Assembly: GCA_963580455.1 (NCBI GenBank)
Contig: OY756962.1
Span: 18,308,001 to 18,372,000, forward strand
Length of the DNA stretch: 64,000 bases
Direction: 5' to 3'
Source of the DNA: Euonymus europaeus
Taxonomy: Eukaryota > Streptophyta > Magnoliopsida > Celastrales > Celastraceae
The translations under genes were made by a program, and so were the position numbers. Shown here piece by piece: positions 11,256 to 22,850 of the stretch. Every line of letters begins with the position of its first letter. Position 1 is the first letter of the stretch. The notes beneath the pieces were generated by a model, which was given only the letters and a program-made list of their open reading frames with translations, searched no databases and had not been told where the DNA came from.

Positions 11256-12741
11256 TGATAGGAATAATATGCTAAAGGTCATTATTTTATGTAATATTCA
11301 AACTCAGTTTATTTATTTGGAATAAAATATGTTTAGCACTTTATATATGAAAAATGACATATTGACATAAGCGTCTTTTATTCTATATGGTATATGAACT
11401 TGGGTGTGTACAGTTTAGCTTACATACAAAAGATCAATTCATAAGTTCCTATTGAATATAAACAAATGATCACAGCTTAGACAAAATTGGACAAACTATT
11501 GGCAGGGCTGTAGTATAGTATTTCAGTATGCCTATCTTGGTTACGGAAAGCGATACAGCTTGAACTTACTATACTAGTACATTTAGAGTGTATTGCTCAG
11601 GACTACTTGTGAGTCAATTTTTCTACTCTGACTAAATAGAAAATTGTACACTCACGTGGACGTTATGACATTGTTCAGAATCTTAATTTATCAAAGATTA
11701 TCGGTACGTGTGCATTTAATGTATGAGACTTTAATTTACTGAAGGGTGAGGTCTTTTTGTACAGACTAATATACACAGAGTGAATTTGGTTACCGCATTA
11801 CATATACGATGGAAAATAATCTGTAAATAAAATTCATGTCTAATTATGGATTGGTGATACCCTCTTGAGAATGTTTATAGGTTTTGAGATTGTGTAAAAC
11901 CCTACAGATGGATTTTAATTAATCGAACACATTCAAATAAGTTAAGCGGTAAGCTTGAGAAATATTTAAAGGTGTCAATTAAATATTATATGTCAGTGGA
12001 ATATTTAATTGACGGGTATCTGTAACTTAACGTGAGAATTTTAATGAACGATTATAACAAAATGCTCATATTTAATTTGAGATAAAACGAGGAGTGCAAC
12101 TATAATATTTTAGTGGAATATATTATAGTTTATGGATTTTAATTACGCTCATGGGTTTGGGCTGATAATTAAATCCGTAGGAAGTCCATGTTTTAGTTTT
12201 CCTTGTTGGTCCCCATTGTAGTCCATGTAAGCTCAAACCTAAGTGAATCAGAAAACTTAAATGAGGTTGGAGTTCCCTAATTGGAGAGGAGTGTGGGCCG
12301 TCCATCTAGGGTTAGGAAACCCTATGTTGGCAGACCTCTATATAAACACACACACTAGTGTGTTTTGTTTTCCTAACATTAAGACTCCAGTTGAACTCGA
12401 CTCTCTAATTTTCTCCACAATTTTTGCTTTCTGATTTTCAGATTCTTAGTGTGGGGAGTCCACACTCTTGAAATCCAAGTTTGGGAATTGGTTCATACGG
12501 TGGAAGTTTCGCAAGTTTGAGCATCGTATCAAACTAGCTGACTCCATCCTTTGATATAGATTTTTAGAGATCAATCCAGAGAGATCTTTAGGTACGTAAT
12601 CTTCAAACAATAAGATCTATCATAGATTATGCATGTTAACCATAATTAGCAAGAAATTTTTGAAAGTTGTTTTCTATCGATTACTCCTATGTGCGTTCCT
12701 TGTTTTTTTAAAACATTTTCGCTAGTGGGTATTTTCCAACG
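11256..12741 (+). repeat. copia 1 3' LTR
   Basis: About 1486 bp from TGATAGGAATAATATGC to TTTTCCAACG. The right end is set by where the CACTA frame resumes and by the near-matching target duplication; the usual terminal CA is changed to CG. It holds a good TATA box (TATATAAA, 12339-12346) followed by pyrimidine/purine-mixed R and U5 sequence. Confidence 0.78.
12339..12346 (+). promoter_or_regulatory. TATA box of copia 1 LTR
   Basis: TATATAAA lies after GACCTC and is followed about 20-40 bp later by sequence suitable for a transcription start. It is the expected U3/R promoter of the LTR. Confidence 0.6.
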
Positions 12742-12882
12742 GGTCCAGCACACCAAAAAGAATAAAGAAGGAGAATTGCAATGGTCCGAGCCTAAATCCC
12801 AAGAAGTTCATTTAAATTTTGCTTGTAATTGTTTTTTTTTTTCATTATCACTCCATAGCATAATTGTTTTCCAATTATAGGA
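12742..12882 (+). pseudogene. CACTA second gene, exon piece and start of intron
   Basis: The sequence GTCCAGCACACCAAAAAG continues the frame left at 9526. It reads QHTKKNKEGELQW and SEPKSQEVH, matching the THTKKDG...SQEVYEKLHAL motif of CACTA second genes. From about 12800 it becomes T-rich, with GAA/GTTCAT as a possible splice donor. The rest of the motif (EKLHALM) lies beyond copia 2 at 21720, so copia 2 sits in the intron. Confidence 0.72.
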
Positions 12883-14628
12883 TGTTGGAGAGTATGCCCT
12901 AAAGTCAATCATGTGATGATACTTTAGAACATTATAATTATCATGATTATTTTATAATAAAGGCATTTTAGTTATTTCAATTATTTATATCTGTGTAGTG
13001 TGAATTATTGTAATAACGTCCCTAGAATATAATGTATATTCTTAAATGTCCATAGCCAAGTATTATTGTCAATGGGGATAACAATAATACGTAAAGGCTA
13101 ATATGTGTTTGTTTAATATATGATATTAAGTCAATAGGTACATGAATTGGAGAATTTATGTATTGGATCGATCCGCCATGAAATCATTACATGGATTGTG
13201 TTATAACTATCATAAATGATTTCATAGTGATAATGGTGTTTAGTAGTCCTTTGACCTGAGATCACCATTGTTCCCGACATGAGATATTGTTCACTTTGAC
13301 AACATCAAACGTCACCCTTAACAAGGTGGCTATAAAAGGTGGTGATCGGGTGTACAATAAATCATGCAGAAGGATGTGAGTGATCAAGATGGAATTTGTC
13401 CTTCTCATAATACGGGATTGATATCTAAGGCCTCTTGATTACATAGAGCTAATAAATGCATGGCCATGCTCGAATGAATTGATATAATGATATCAATATC
13501 ATTTGTTTCGGTTAACTTATTTGGGAATCAAGAAACATAGATTGAGCTATACGAGAGTGACATATCCATGTCTCGTGTTCGATCAAGATATTGAGGACAA
13601 AAGGAATTTTACAACACGGTAACATTAATCAAGGTAAAGGTTGAGTTGAAATATCGACTTCTATGTAATTTGGGTAGCAGTGATGTGTTGCTAGACACCG
13701 CTCACTGCTTGTAATTCTAAAATATGATTTTATAATTATTGCCAACATTACGGGAACCTACAGGGTCGCACACTAAGAACGGTAAGCAATTCGGGAACAT
13801 AAAATTCATAAGATGAATTTTATATTTAATGTGAGCATTTTCGGAGTGTCCTAGTTGGACTAGGATAGTACGACTTTGGTATTAAAATAAAAGGTCTTTT
13901 AGAAAACTAGTGTAGTATTTGGGTAGGACTCAAATATTTTACAATAATCTTGTTTATGTGTGTATATAGATACACACAAATTTTATATATATATCTATAT
14001 ATATATATATTGATATTGATATGCTTATATAGATATACACGTAGCTTTGCTAGCTTTTATAGCTTATATATATATATATATATATAAGTGACACGTTTTG
14101 TTTTTGAATGGTAGAATCCAACTCTAACACAAACAAGATATATATATATATATTAGATATATTAGATATACACGTTTGTGTGTGTGTGGGTAATGGCGTG
14201 AGTTGTTGTTTTTGTTTCCATAAAAACAAGAGTGGCCGTGTGTTTCAAGTGTGAAAAGCAAAGATTCCAAGTGTGTTTTTTCTAAGAGTAAAATCAAGTC
14301 AAATTCCTTCTCCACTATTGCTCATTAATTCGATTCAAGGTGTTGAATCGGATTTGATAACGACGGGTTCTATTAGGTCTAGCAACGTAAGGGATCGATA
14401 GTTCCGTTAGTGGTCGTGAGACGTACACGAAGATTGCGCCGTTCGTGTGGATACCGTAGAGACACGATCAGAAAGTTCGCGTTCGTTGTATGCTTCGACA
14501 ATACGAAAGGCGCGCTACAAAGGTAACTATTCTAAACTCCTAATCGAATGTTGGTTTTAAATAGATCCTCGGATCAGGAATCGAAATTTTTTAAATTATT
14601 CCGCTGCCTGATTGTTGTTCGATTCCTA
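12883..14628 (+). repeat. copia 2 5' LTR
   Basis: It begins TGTTGGAGAGTATGCCC and ends TTCGATTCCTA just before the primer-binding site. It contains (TA)n tracts near 13983-14010 and 14067-14085 that vary between the two LTRs. The terminal CA of the 3' copy is TA here. Confidence 0.9.
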
Positions 14629-14632
14629 TCAG

Positions 14633-14645
14633 TGGTATCGGACCG
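14633..14645 (+). other. copia 2 primer-binding site
   Basis: TGGTATCGGACCG, four bases after the LTR, resembles the TGGTATCAGAGC primer site complementary to the 3' end of initiator methionine tRNA used by most plant copia elements, with a few differences. Confidence 0.7.
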
Positions 14646-15881
14646 TATTTAAAACACATTCGATTATGTTTGAATTATGTATATTAGATATATAAAATAG
14701 ATTATATGTTTAATATGATATGCAATAGTTGCATATGTATTGTCGTAAAATCCAATTGGCCATAAATGAAAATTTAAAGGTTAAATTGAATTGATTAGTT
14801 TATGCAATTGTTGTGTGTTTGGTGAAGCATGGTGCATGATTATAGCCCCAAAGACCCATTGTGAATGGTTTATTTTTATTTCATATGATTTTTGTATTTT
14901 ATGGAAAATACGACTTGCATGTCGTGCCTTACCTCATATTTCTCATTGTAATTTCTTTTCTCATCTCTTCTCCCCTCGAATGTAACTCGAGGTTTTCTTC
15001 TACATACGATGTAATTAGAATAAGGATTAGAATAGGATCAAAGCAATGGAGAATCCCATGGAGGTTGGAGCATTTTCATAACCATATGAAGAAAAGAAAG
15101 ACCAAGGAAAGGACTTGCGAAGTTTTACCTAGGTTGACTTGTCGGTTCTCTCATTGGCTTGGGAGAACCGAAGTAGTTGGGCTATAATCATGTCACGTTT
15201 AATTTTTCCTGTTTTATTATTATTATTTTTATGTGATAATAAATAATGATAATGAATGTTAATCCATCTAGTAAGGCCAATTAGGTAATATGGACTTAAT
15301 TTGATGAGATCAAATTTAAATATAATTAATGTGATTAATTCATAATATGGTGAGATAAAATCCCTCAATAAAATTATTAAGTTGATGCCTTCCAATGATG
15401 AACACTCGTCAAGTTCTCGATCGAACATAGGCAGTTTTTGCCAAAGCGGGGTGCTTTATTCTATCTTGTAGAAGGCACGAAAGGAAAAGGTAGAGTTTGC
15501 CAAAGCAGGATGCCTTGTTCCGCTTGATTAATCATTGGGTTTAACTTAACTAAGAAAAGCCCAATAGGATTGGGAGCCTAGAGGCAAAGAGTTGGTTTTA
15601 ATCCATAAGATGAGATGTTCACCCAACTAATCCAAGAATTGCATGGCGATGCAATTAGCAAAGGTTGCTTACCTAAATAGCCAAATCTTGGGTTTTTCAG
15701 CCAAAGCTGTCTCAAGAGTAGGTGAAATATGGATCTTGGCCCACTAGAAAGTTTAGAACTTTCCTAATTAATGTGAGGGTTATTAATTTGAATTAAATAG
15801 TGGGAGCATCATTTAATTAAAGTCCTATTAAATGATTTAAAGCATGATACTTATTTTGCATATTTTATGTTGTAGATCACT
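14646..15881 (+). other. copia 2 untranslated leader
   Basis: About 1.2 kb between primer site and gag without a convincing reading frame; the small ORFs here have no recognisable motif. The phrase TTTGCCAAAGC(G/A)GG(G/A)TGC occurs twice (near 15436 and 15497), with a weaker third copy near 15699. This may mark a structured packaging or translation region of the genomic RNA. Confidence 0.6.
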
Positions 15882-18800
15882 ATGGCATCACAAAACCCAA
15901 CAAATTTATCTTTGCGATCTGTCCTTGAGAAGGACAAGTTGATTGGGACCAACTTCATCGATTGGTACAGAAATTTGAGAATTATTTTCAAACATGAAAA
16001 GAAGTTGTATGTCCTAGAGCGTGCTGTTCCTGAGGAACCTCCTACCACTGCCCCTAGGGCAGAAAAGGATGCTTACAAGAAGCATCAAGATGATTCCTTT
16101 GATGTTGGATGCCTCATGTTGGCTACCATGAACTCTGAGCTTCAAAAGCAACATGAGAACATGGAAGCTTTCGAGATGATTGAGCACCTCAAGAAATTGT
16201 TTCAAGAGCAGGCTCGACAGGAGAGGTATGACATTTTCAAGGCATTGTTTCAGTACAGAATGGCAGAAGGAAGCTCTGTCAATTCTCATGTGCTCAAGAT
16301 GATTGGGTATATTGAGGATCTTGAGAGACTGAGCTTCAAGCTAAATAATGATTTAGCTACTGACTTAGTCCTGCAATCATTGCCGGACAATTATAGTCAA
16401 TTTGTTCTAAACTATAACATGAATAGTTTTGAAAAAAATCTGCCAGAGCTTCTAAACATGCTGAAGACAGCTGAGCCCAACATGAAGAAGCAAAAGCCCG
16501 GGTCCATCTTGATGGTCCAAAAGGGCAAGGGCAAGAAAACGGATAAGGGTAAAAAGAAAGATAAAAAGCCCAAATCCAAATCTGCTGCATTGAAACCCAA
16601 AGGAGGGGTTGCTAAGGATGCAAAATGCTTCCATTGCAATGAGATTGGGCATTGGAAGAGAAACTACAAGAAGTAACTGAAAGATCTTAAGAAGAAAAGA
16701 AGTGAGACTTCTACTACAGGTATTTATGTTATTGAGATCAATCTTTCTGCTCCTACATCATGGGTATTAGATACTGCATGTGGTTCTCACATTTGTCAAA
16801 ATGTGCAGGAACTGAGAAGCAGTAGGATTTTGGGCAAGGGAAAGGTGGACCTACGAGTTGGAAATGGAGCAAAAGTTGCTGCACTAGCTGTTGGAACTTA
16901 TTTCTTGTCTTTACCTACTGGGCTTATTTTAGAACTTAATAATTGTTATTATGTTCCTTCGATTACTAGAAACATTATTAATTTCTATTTCTTGTTTGGA
17001 CAAGGATGGTTTTTCATTTGTAATAAAGAACAGGAATTGTTCTATTTATTTCAATGAGATGTTTTATGGTAATGCTCAAATGTTGAATGGTTTATACGTT
17101 ATAGACCTTGATAAGCCCATTTATAAGATAAATACAAAGAAGGTTAAATCGAAAGATTCAAACCTAACCTACCTTTGGCACTGTCGTTTGGGCCATATAA
17201 ATGAGAAACGCATTTCCAAGCTCCATAAAGATGGATTTTTGGACTCATTTGATTTTGAATCATATGAGACATGCGAATCTTGTTTATTAGGAAAAATGAC
17301 TAAAGCACTATTCACTGAACACAGTGAACGGGCCACTGACTTATTAGGCTTAGTACATAGTGATGTATGTGGACCGATGAGTACACAAGCTAGAGGAGGT
17401 TATTTGTATTTCATTACATTTACTGATGACTTCAGTAGATATGGCTACGTGTACCTAATGAGGCACAAATCCGATTCTTTTGAAAAGTTCAAAGAATTCA
17501 AAAATGAAGTACAAAACCAACTTGGCAAAAGAATTAAAATACTTCGATCGGATCGAGGTGGCGAATACTTAAGCCAAGAGTTTCGTGACTATCTAAAGGA
17601 GTGTGGGATAGTCTCACAGCTCACTCCTCCAGCTACACCACAATTGAATGGTATATCTGAAAGGAGGAATCGAACCTTGTTAGACATGGTTCGATCCATG
17701 ATGAGTCATACATATCTTCCTATCTCTTTTTGGGGATATGTTCTAGACACAGCTGCTTTTATACTGAACAGAGTTCCATCTAAAGCGGTTCAAAAGACTC
17801 CATATGAGTTATGGACTGGGAAGCGTCCCAGTATGTCTTTTATCAGAATTTGGGGTTGTGAGGCTTATGTAAAACGCCTTGCATCCGACAAGCTTGGACC
17901 CAAATCTGATAAATGTTTTTTTGTAGGATATCCTAAAGAAATCAAAGGATATTATTTCTACAATCCTTCAGAGGGCAAAGTGTTTGTTGCTCGAACTGGA
18001 GCCTTTCTAGAGAAACAATTTGTTTCTAGCGGTAACAGTGGGAGGAGAGTGGAACTTGAAAATGTTCAAGAACCACAAGAAAACAATGAACCGTTAATGG
18101 AACCTGAGCCACCTTCACAAATAATTGTGGAACCTGAGCCTGCTTCACAAGTAGTTGTGGAACAGGAAACGACTCAAGATACACAAGGCCCGCGTAGGTC
18201 GAGTAGGACACGTAAGTTGCCAGCGAGATATAATCTTCTCGTAACGCAACCCGGAGACGTGTTGCTCATGGAACAAGATGAGCCTACAACTTACGAACAA
18301 GCAATAATGGGCCCAGAGTCTGAGAAATGGCTTGAAGCCATGAAATCTGAAATGGAGTCCATGTACACCAACCAAGTTTGGATTTTGGTTGACCCACATG
18401 AAGGAGTCAAACCTATTGGGTGCAAGTGGATTTTCAAAAAGAAAACTGACATGGATGATAAAGTGCAAACCTACAAAGGGCGATTGGTGGCTAAGGGTTT
18501 CAAACAAGTTCATGGTATAGACTATGATGAAACTTTTTCACCAGTCGCAATGCTTAAATCCATTCGGATTTTGCTTGCTATTGCAGCGCACCAAGATTAT
18601 GAAATCTGGCAGATGGACGTCAAAACTACTTTTCTTAATGGAAAGCTCCTTGAGGATGTGTACATGACACAACCTGAGGGTTTTGAAGCCCCAGAAGCTA
18701 CTAAAAAGGTGTGCAAATTGCAACGATCCATTTATGGATTGAAACAAGCTTCTCGGAGTTGGAATCTTCATTTTGATGATGCAATCAAAGAGTTTGGATT

Positions 18801-19860
18801 CATCAAGAATGAAGATGAACCTTGTGTATATAAGAAGTTCAGTGGGAGTACCGTTATCTTCCTGGTGTTGTACGTAGATGACATACTACTCATTGGGAAT
18901 GATATTCCAGCCCTACAATCTGTTAAGACTTGGTTGGGGAATTGTTTTTCAATGAAGGACTTAGGTGAGGCTACCTATATTTTAGGAATCAAGATCTATA
19001 GAGATAGATCAAGGAGATTGTTAGGCCTAAGTCAAAGTACATACATTGACAAAGTGTTAAATCGGTTTAACATGCAAGAGTCCAAGAGAGGATTTCTCCC
19101 CATGTCACATGGCATTACTCTCTCAAACGAAATGTGTCCCAAGACACAAGATGAGAGAGAACGCATGAGTAAGATACCTTACGCGTCAGCTATAGGATCT
19201 ATTATGTATGCCATGGTATGTACACGTCCTGATGTTTCGTATGCACTCAGTGTAACGAGTAGATACCAAGGAAATCCTGGTGAATGTCACTGGATGGCCG
19301 TTAAGACAATCTTTAAGTACTTGAGAAGAACTAAGGATATGTTTTTGGTTTATGGAGGTGAAGAAGAGCTCAGAGTAAAGGGTTACACTGATGCCAGCTT
19401 CCAGTCCGACAAGGACAACTTCCGATCGCAGTCTGGATATGTGTTTTGCTTAAATGGTGGTGCTGTGAGCTGGAAGAGTTCAAAGCAGGAAACAGTAGCT
19501 GATTCTACAACAGAGTCTGAGTATATAGCTGCTTCCGATGCAGCAAAGGAAGCAGTTTGGATCAAAAAGTTCATAGCTGAACTAGAGGTTGTTCCTAGCA
19601 TTGTGGATCCGATTGAGCTCTATTGTGACAACAATGGAGCAATAGCATAGGCTAAGGAACCCCGTTCTCACCAACGATCCAAACATATACTCCGGCGTTT
19701 CCATCTAATTCGAGAAATCATTGATCGAGGAGATGTGAAGATATGCAGAGTTTCCACAAACGAAAATATCGCTGACCCATTGACCAAGCCTCTGACACAG
19801 CAGAAGCATGATCAACACAACAATTCACTGGGTATTAGATACATGAGTGATTGGCTTTAG
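15882..19860 (+). pseudogene. copia 2 gag-pol polyprotein, broken
   Basis: The start ATG at 15882 opens gag (264 codons), with LTGTNFIDWY-like residues and a C-terminal zinc knuckle. The last cysteine of the CX2CX4HX4C motif is replaced by tyrosine (CFHCNEIGHWKRNY). A TAA at 16674-16676 ends gag; the protease with WVLDTACGSHIC follows in the same frame. A one-base slip near 16983 shifts to the frame at 16951-19650. That frame holds the integrase (HCRLGH, CESCLLGK, VHSDVCGPM, RSDRGGEY, NGISERRNR), RT with LYVDDILLIGND, and RNase H (YTDASFQSDKD, DSTTESEY, LYCDNNG). A TAG at 19648-19650 interrupts the last part, which ends at ADPLTKPL and a final TAG at 19860. Confidence 0.92.
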
Positions 19861-19862
19861 TG

Positions 19863-19874
19863 CAAGTGGGAGTT
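19863..19874 (+). other. copia 2 polypurine tract
   Basis: CAAGTGGGAGTT directly precedes the 3' LTR start TGTTGGAG, as expected for the plus-strand primer. Confidence 0.75.
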
Positions 19875-21616
19875 TGTTGGAGAGTATGCCCTAAAGTCAA
19901 TCATGTGATGATACTTTAGAACATTATAATTATCATGATTATTTTATTAATAAAGGCATTTTAGTTATTTCAATTATTTATATCTGTGTAGTGTGAATTA
20001 TTGTAATAACGTCCCTAGAATATAATGTATATTCTTAAATGTCCATAGCCAAGTATTATTGTCAATAGGGACAACAATAATACGTAGAGGCTAATATGTG
20101 TTTGTTTAATATATGATAGTAAGTCAACACATAGGTACATGAATTGGAGAATTTATGTATTGGATCGATCCGCCATGAAATCATTACATGGATTGTGTTA
20201 TAACTGTCATAAATGATTTCATAGTGATAATGGTGTTTAGTAGTCCTTTGACCTGAGATCACCATTGTTCCCGACATGAGATATTGTTCACTTTGACAAC
20301 ATCAAACGTCACCCTTAACATGGTGGCTATAAAAGGTGGTGATCGGGTGTACAATAAATCATGCAGAAGGATGTGAGTGATCAAGATGGAATTTATCCTT
20401 CTCATAATACGGGATTGATATCTAAGGCCTCTTGATTAAATAGAGCTAATAAATGCATGGCCATGCTCGAATGAATTGATATAATGATATTAATATCATT
20501 TGTTTCCGTTAGCTTATTTGGGAATCAAGAAACATAGATTGAGCTATACGAGAGTGACATATCCATGTCTCGTGTTCGATCAAGATATTGAGGACAAAAG
20601 GAATTTTACAACACGGTAACATTAATCACGGTAAAGGTTGAGTTGAAACATCGACTTCCATGTAATTTGGGTAGCAGTGATGTGTTGCTAGACACCGCTC
20701 ACTGCTTGTAATTCTAAAATATGATTTTATAATTATTGCCAACATTACGGGAACATACAGGGTCGCACACTAAGAACGGTAAGCAATTCGGAACATAAAA
20801 TTCATAAGATGAATTTTATATTTAATGTGAGCATTTTCGGAGTGTCCTAGTTGGACTAGGATAGTACGACTTTGGTATTAAAATAAAAGGTCTTTTAGAA
20901 AACTAGTGTAGTATTTGGGTAGGACTCAAATATTTTACAATAATCTTGTTTATGTGTGTATATAGATACACACAACTTTTATATATATATATATATATAT
21001 ATTGATATTGATATGCTTATATAGATATACACGTAGCTTTGCTAGCTTTTATAGCTTATATATATATATATATATATATATATAAGTGACACGTTTTGTT
21101 TTTGAATGGTAGAATCCAACTCTAACACAAACAAGATAAATATATATTAGATATATTAGATATACACGTTTGTGTGTGTGTGGGTAATGGCGTGAGTTGT
21201 TGTTTTTGTTTCCATAAAAACAAGAGTGGCCGTGTGTTTCAAGTGTGAAAAGCAAAGATTCCAAGTGTGTTTTTTCTAAGAGTAAAATCAAGTCAAAGTC
21301 CTTCTCCACTATTGCTCATTAATTCGATTCAAGGTGTTGAATCGGATTTGATAACGACGGGTTCTATTCGGTCTAGCAACCTAAGGGCTCGATAGTTCCG
21401 TTCGTGGTCGTGAGACGTACACGAAGATTGCGCCGTTCGTGTGGATACCGTAGAGACAGAAAGTTCGTGTTCGTTGTATGCTTCGACAATACGAAAAGCG
21501 CGCTACAAAGGTAACTATTATAAACTCCTAATCGAATGTTGGTTTTAAATAGATCCTCGGATCAGGAATCGAATTTTTTTAAATTATTCCGCTGCCTGAT
21601 AGTTGTTCGATTCCCA
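19875..21616 (+). repeat. copia 2 3' LTR
   Basis: It is collinear with 12883-14628 along its whole length and ends TTCGATTCCCA. It has a 4-bp insertion near 20126, a 6-bp deletion near 21455 and longer TA repeats relative to the 5' LTR. Confidence 0.92.
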
Positions 21617-21719
21617 TGATCTAACTTTCTGACATTCTAGTATAAAATAATTTGAGTAATTTGGAATAACTGATCAAACTTTCTGAAATGCAACTATTTA
21701 TATGTTAATGTTGTTGTAG

Positions 21720-22245
21720 GAGAAACTCCATGCTTTAATGGTTCAACAATCGCAAGATGGAGAATCTCAGTTGACAAACGAAGATATGTTATTAAAAGTT
21801 CTTGGAGAGAAGTCTGGATATTTTCGTGGAAAAGGCACGGGAAATAGAGCACCAAGCAAAAGGAGTAGGCAAGAAGAGAACTTGCATGAAGAAGTACAAA
21901 AGTCTATGGAGTCAGCAAAAGAGACTATGATAAGTGGCAAGGGAGGAGCTAAGAGCTGAAGTTCGTTCTGAATTACTTGAAAGTTTGAGAGAGGAGGTGA
22001 GATCCAAAGTGGATGATGAAATGCAAACTAAAATTAGAGCTCAAGTAGAAGAAAAAGGGAAAGCTGATCTCGAAGAGCAAATGAGAACTCAGATGGATGC
22101 AGTGTTTCAAGCACGCATGACAGCGTTTTATGGTTCAATATCCCAATCGAGGGAATCAAACTCAGTGGATCCAAATCAAGCAAGTGCTTCTCCACTATTA
22201 ATAAGAACAAATCGAACTTCTATTGCATGTGCATTTGGTAATTAA
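21720..22245 (+). pseudogene. CACTA second gene, 3' exon with coiled coil
   Basis: A 3' splice site TTGTTGTAG at 21711-21719 precedes the exon beginning EKLHALMVQQ, the continuation of SQEVH at 12742-12882. It goes on with ESQLTNEDMLLKVLGEKSGY and GNRAPSKRSR, the usual GxRSGYxxGLG-type motif of this gene. The frame shifts near 21945 and continues as a highly charged helix (LRAEVRSELLESLREEV onward) predicted to be a coiled coil. It ends at a TAA near 22243. The gene product is thought to bind subterminal repeats in CACTA elements; this copy is frameshifted. Confidence 0.78.
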
Positions 22246-22850
22246 AATTTTGTTAATTTTCAATTTTTACAGGAAACTTGATATGCTCGACAATGACAAA
22301 TTAAGGTGTTGGCCATGAAGACACGATTTCTAGACATTTTGGTACCGTTCGTTATAGCTTATGTGAGCTTATAAGCTTATTTTCATCGGTCAACAATCAC
22401 ATCAATTACATATCAAAAAAAATTCATGAATTTCCTCTATTACCTCTATTCTCTCACACATTTATTCTTATATCTCTCAAAATATAAGTAAAATTTTGAA
22501 AAAAAATTACATATTCGAACCCAACGAATAAAACTCTTTCCAACGAGTAAAGCTCTTTCCAACAAAACTCATATGACGTAAACAAGAGTAATAGCAAAAC
22601 TTCCGCTCTACCAATAGTAATAGCAATATGTAGTCAAATGCTCTCTTTGACTAGCAATATCAAGTACTCTTAGTACTCATGGTACATATTATTATGTCTA
22701 GCTGATGATATGACGTAAGGTGGGAATTGTTAAGTTTCACAGAAATTTTTAAATATATCTATTTGAGATTATAGCCTTTGATCTTAATTCTCTATTTAAT
22801 TATTGGACGATTTAAATAATAAAACAAAGCTAGCATGTACTGGTCCTTTG
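22246..22850. other. CACTA 3' non-coding region
   Basis: AT-rich sequence between the second gene and the subterminal repeats. A short duplication (CAACGARTAAARCTCTTTCC, twice near 22535-22560) is the only internal structure I see. No gene. Confidence 0.6.

Larger units (their letters stand above)
9527..12741 (+). mobile_element. Ty1/copia element 1, internally deleted
   Basis: An LTR fragment at 9527-9994 is followed directly by reverse transcriptase/RNase H and then a full LTR at 11256-12741. The 5' LTR is cut after about 468 bp; the rest of it, the primer site, gag, protease, integrase and the start of RT are gone. Flanks are GGTCG (9522-9526) and GGTCC (12742-12746), a target duplication with one difference. 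Joining the flanks restores the CACTA second gene (KVWLVQHTKK), which supports both ends. Confidence 0.85.
12883..21616 (+). mobile_element. Ty1/copia element 2, nearly complete, young
   Basis: An 8.7-kb element with two LTRs (12883-14628 and 19875-21616), primer-binding site, leader, gag, pol and polypurine tract, all in order. By eye the LTRs differ at roughly 25-30 positions plus a few small indels over about 1740 bp, around 1.5-2%. The gag and RT/RNase H wording suggests a Tork-like copia lineage, with moderate certainty. I could not find a matching 5-bp duplication: the left flank is TAGGA and the right flank TGATC. The coding region has several disabling changes, so this copy is not autonomous. 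Confidence 0.92.

Noticed and set aside
16357..16652. Three overlapping minus-strand ORFs in the copia 2 gag
   Set aside because: They are antisense shadows of the zinc-knuckle and lysine-rich gag region, with no recognisable domain.
18026..18771. Minus-strand ORFs opposite copia 2 integrase/RT
   Set aside because: Antisense shadows of a conserved coding frame.
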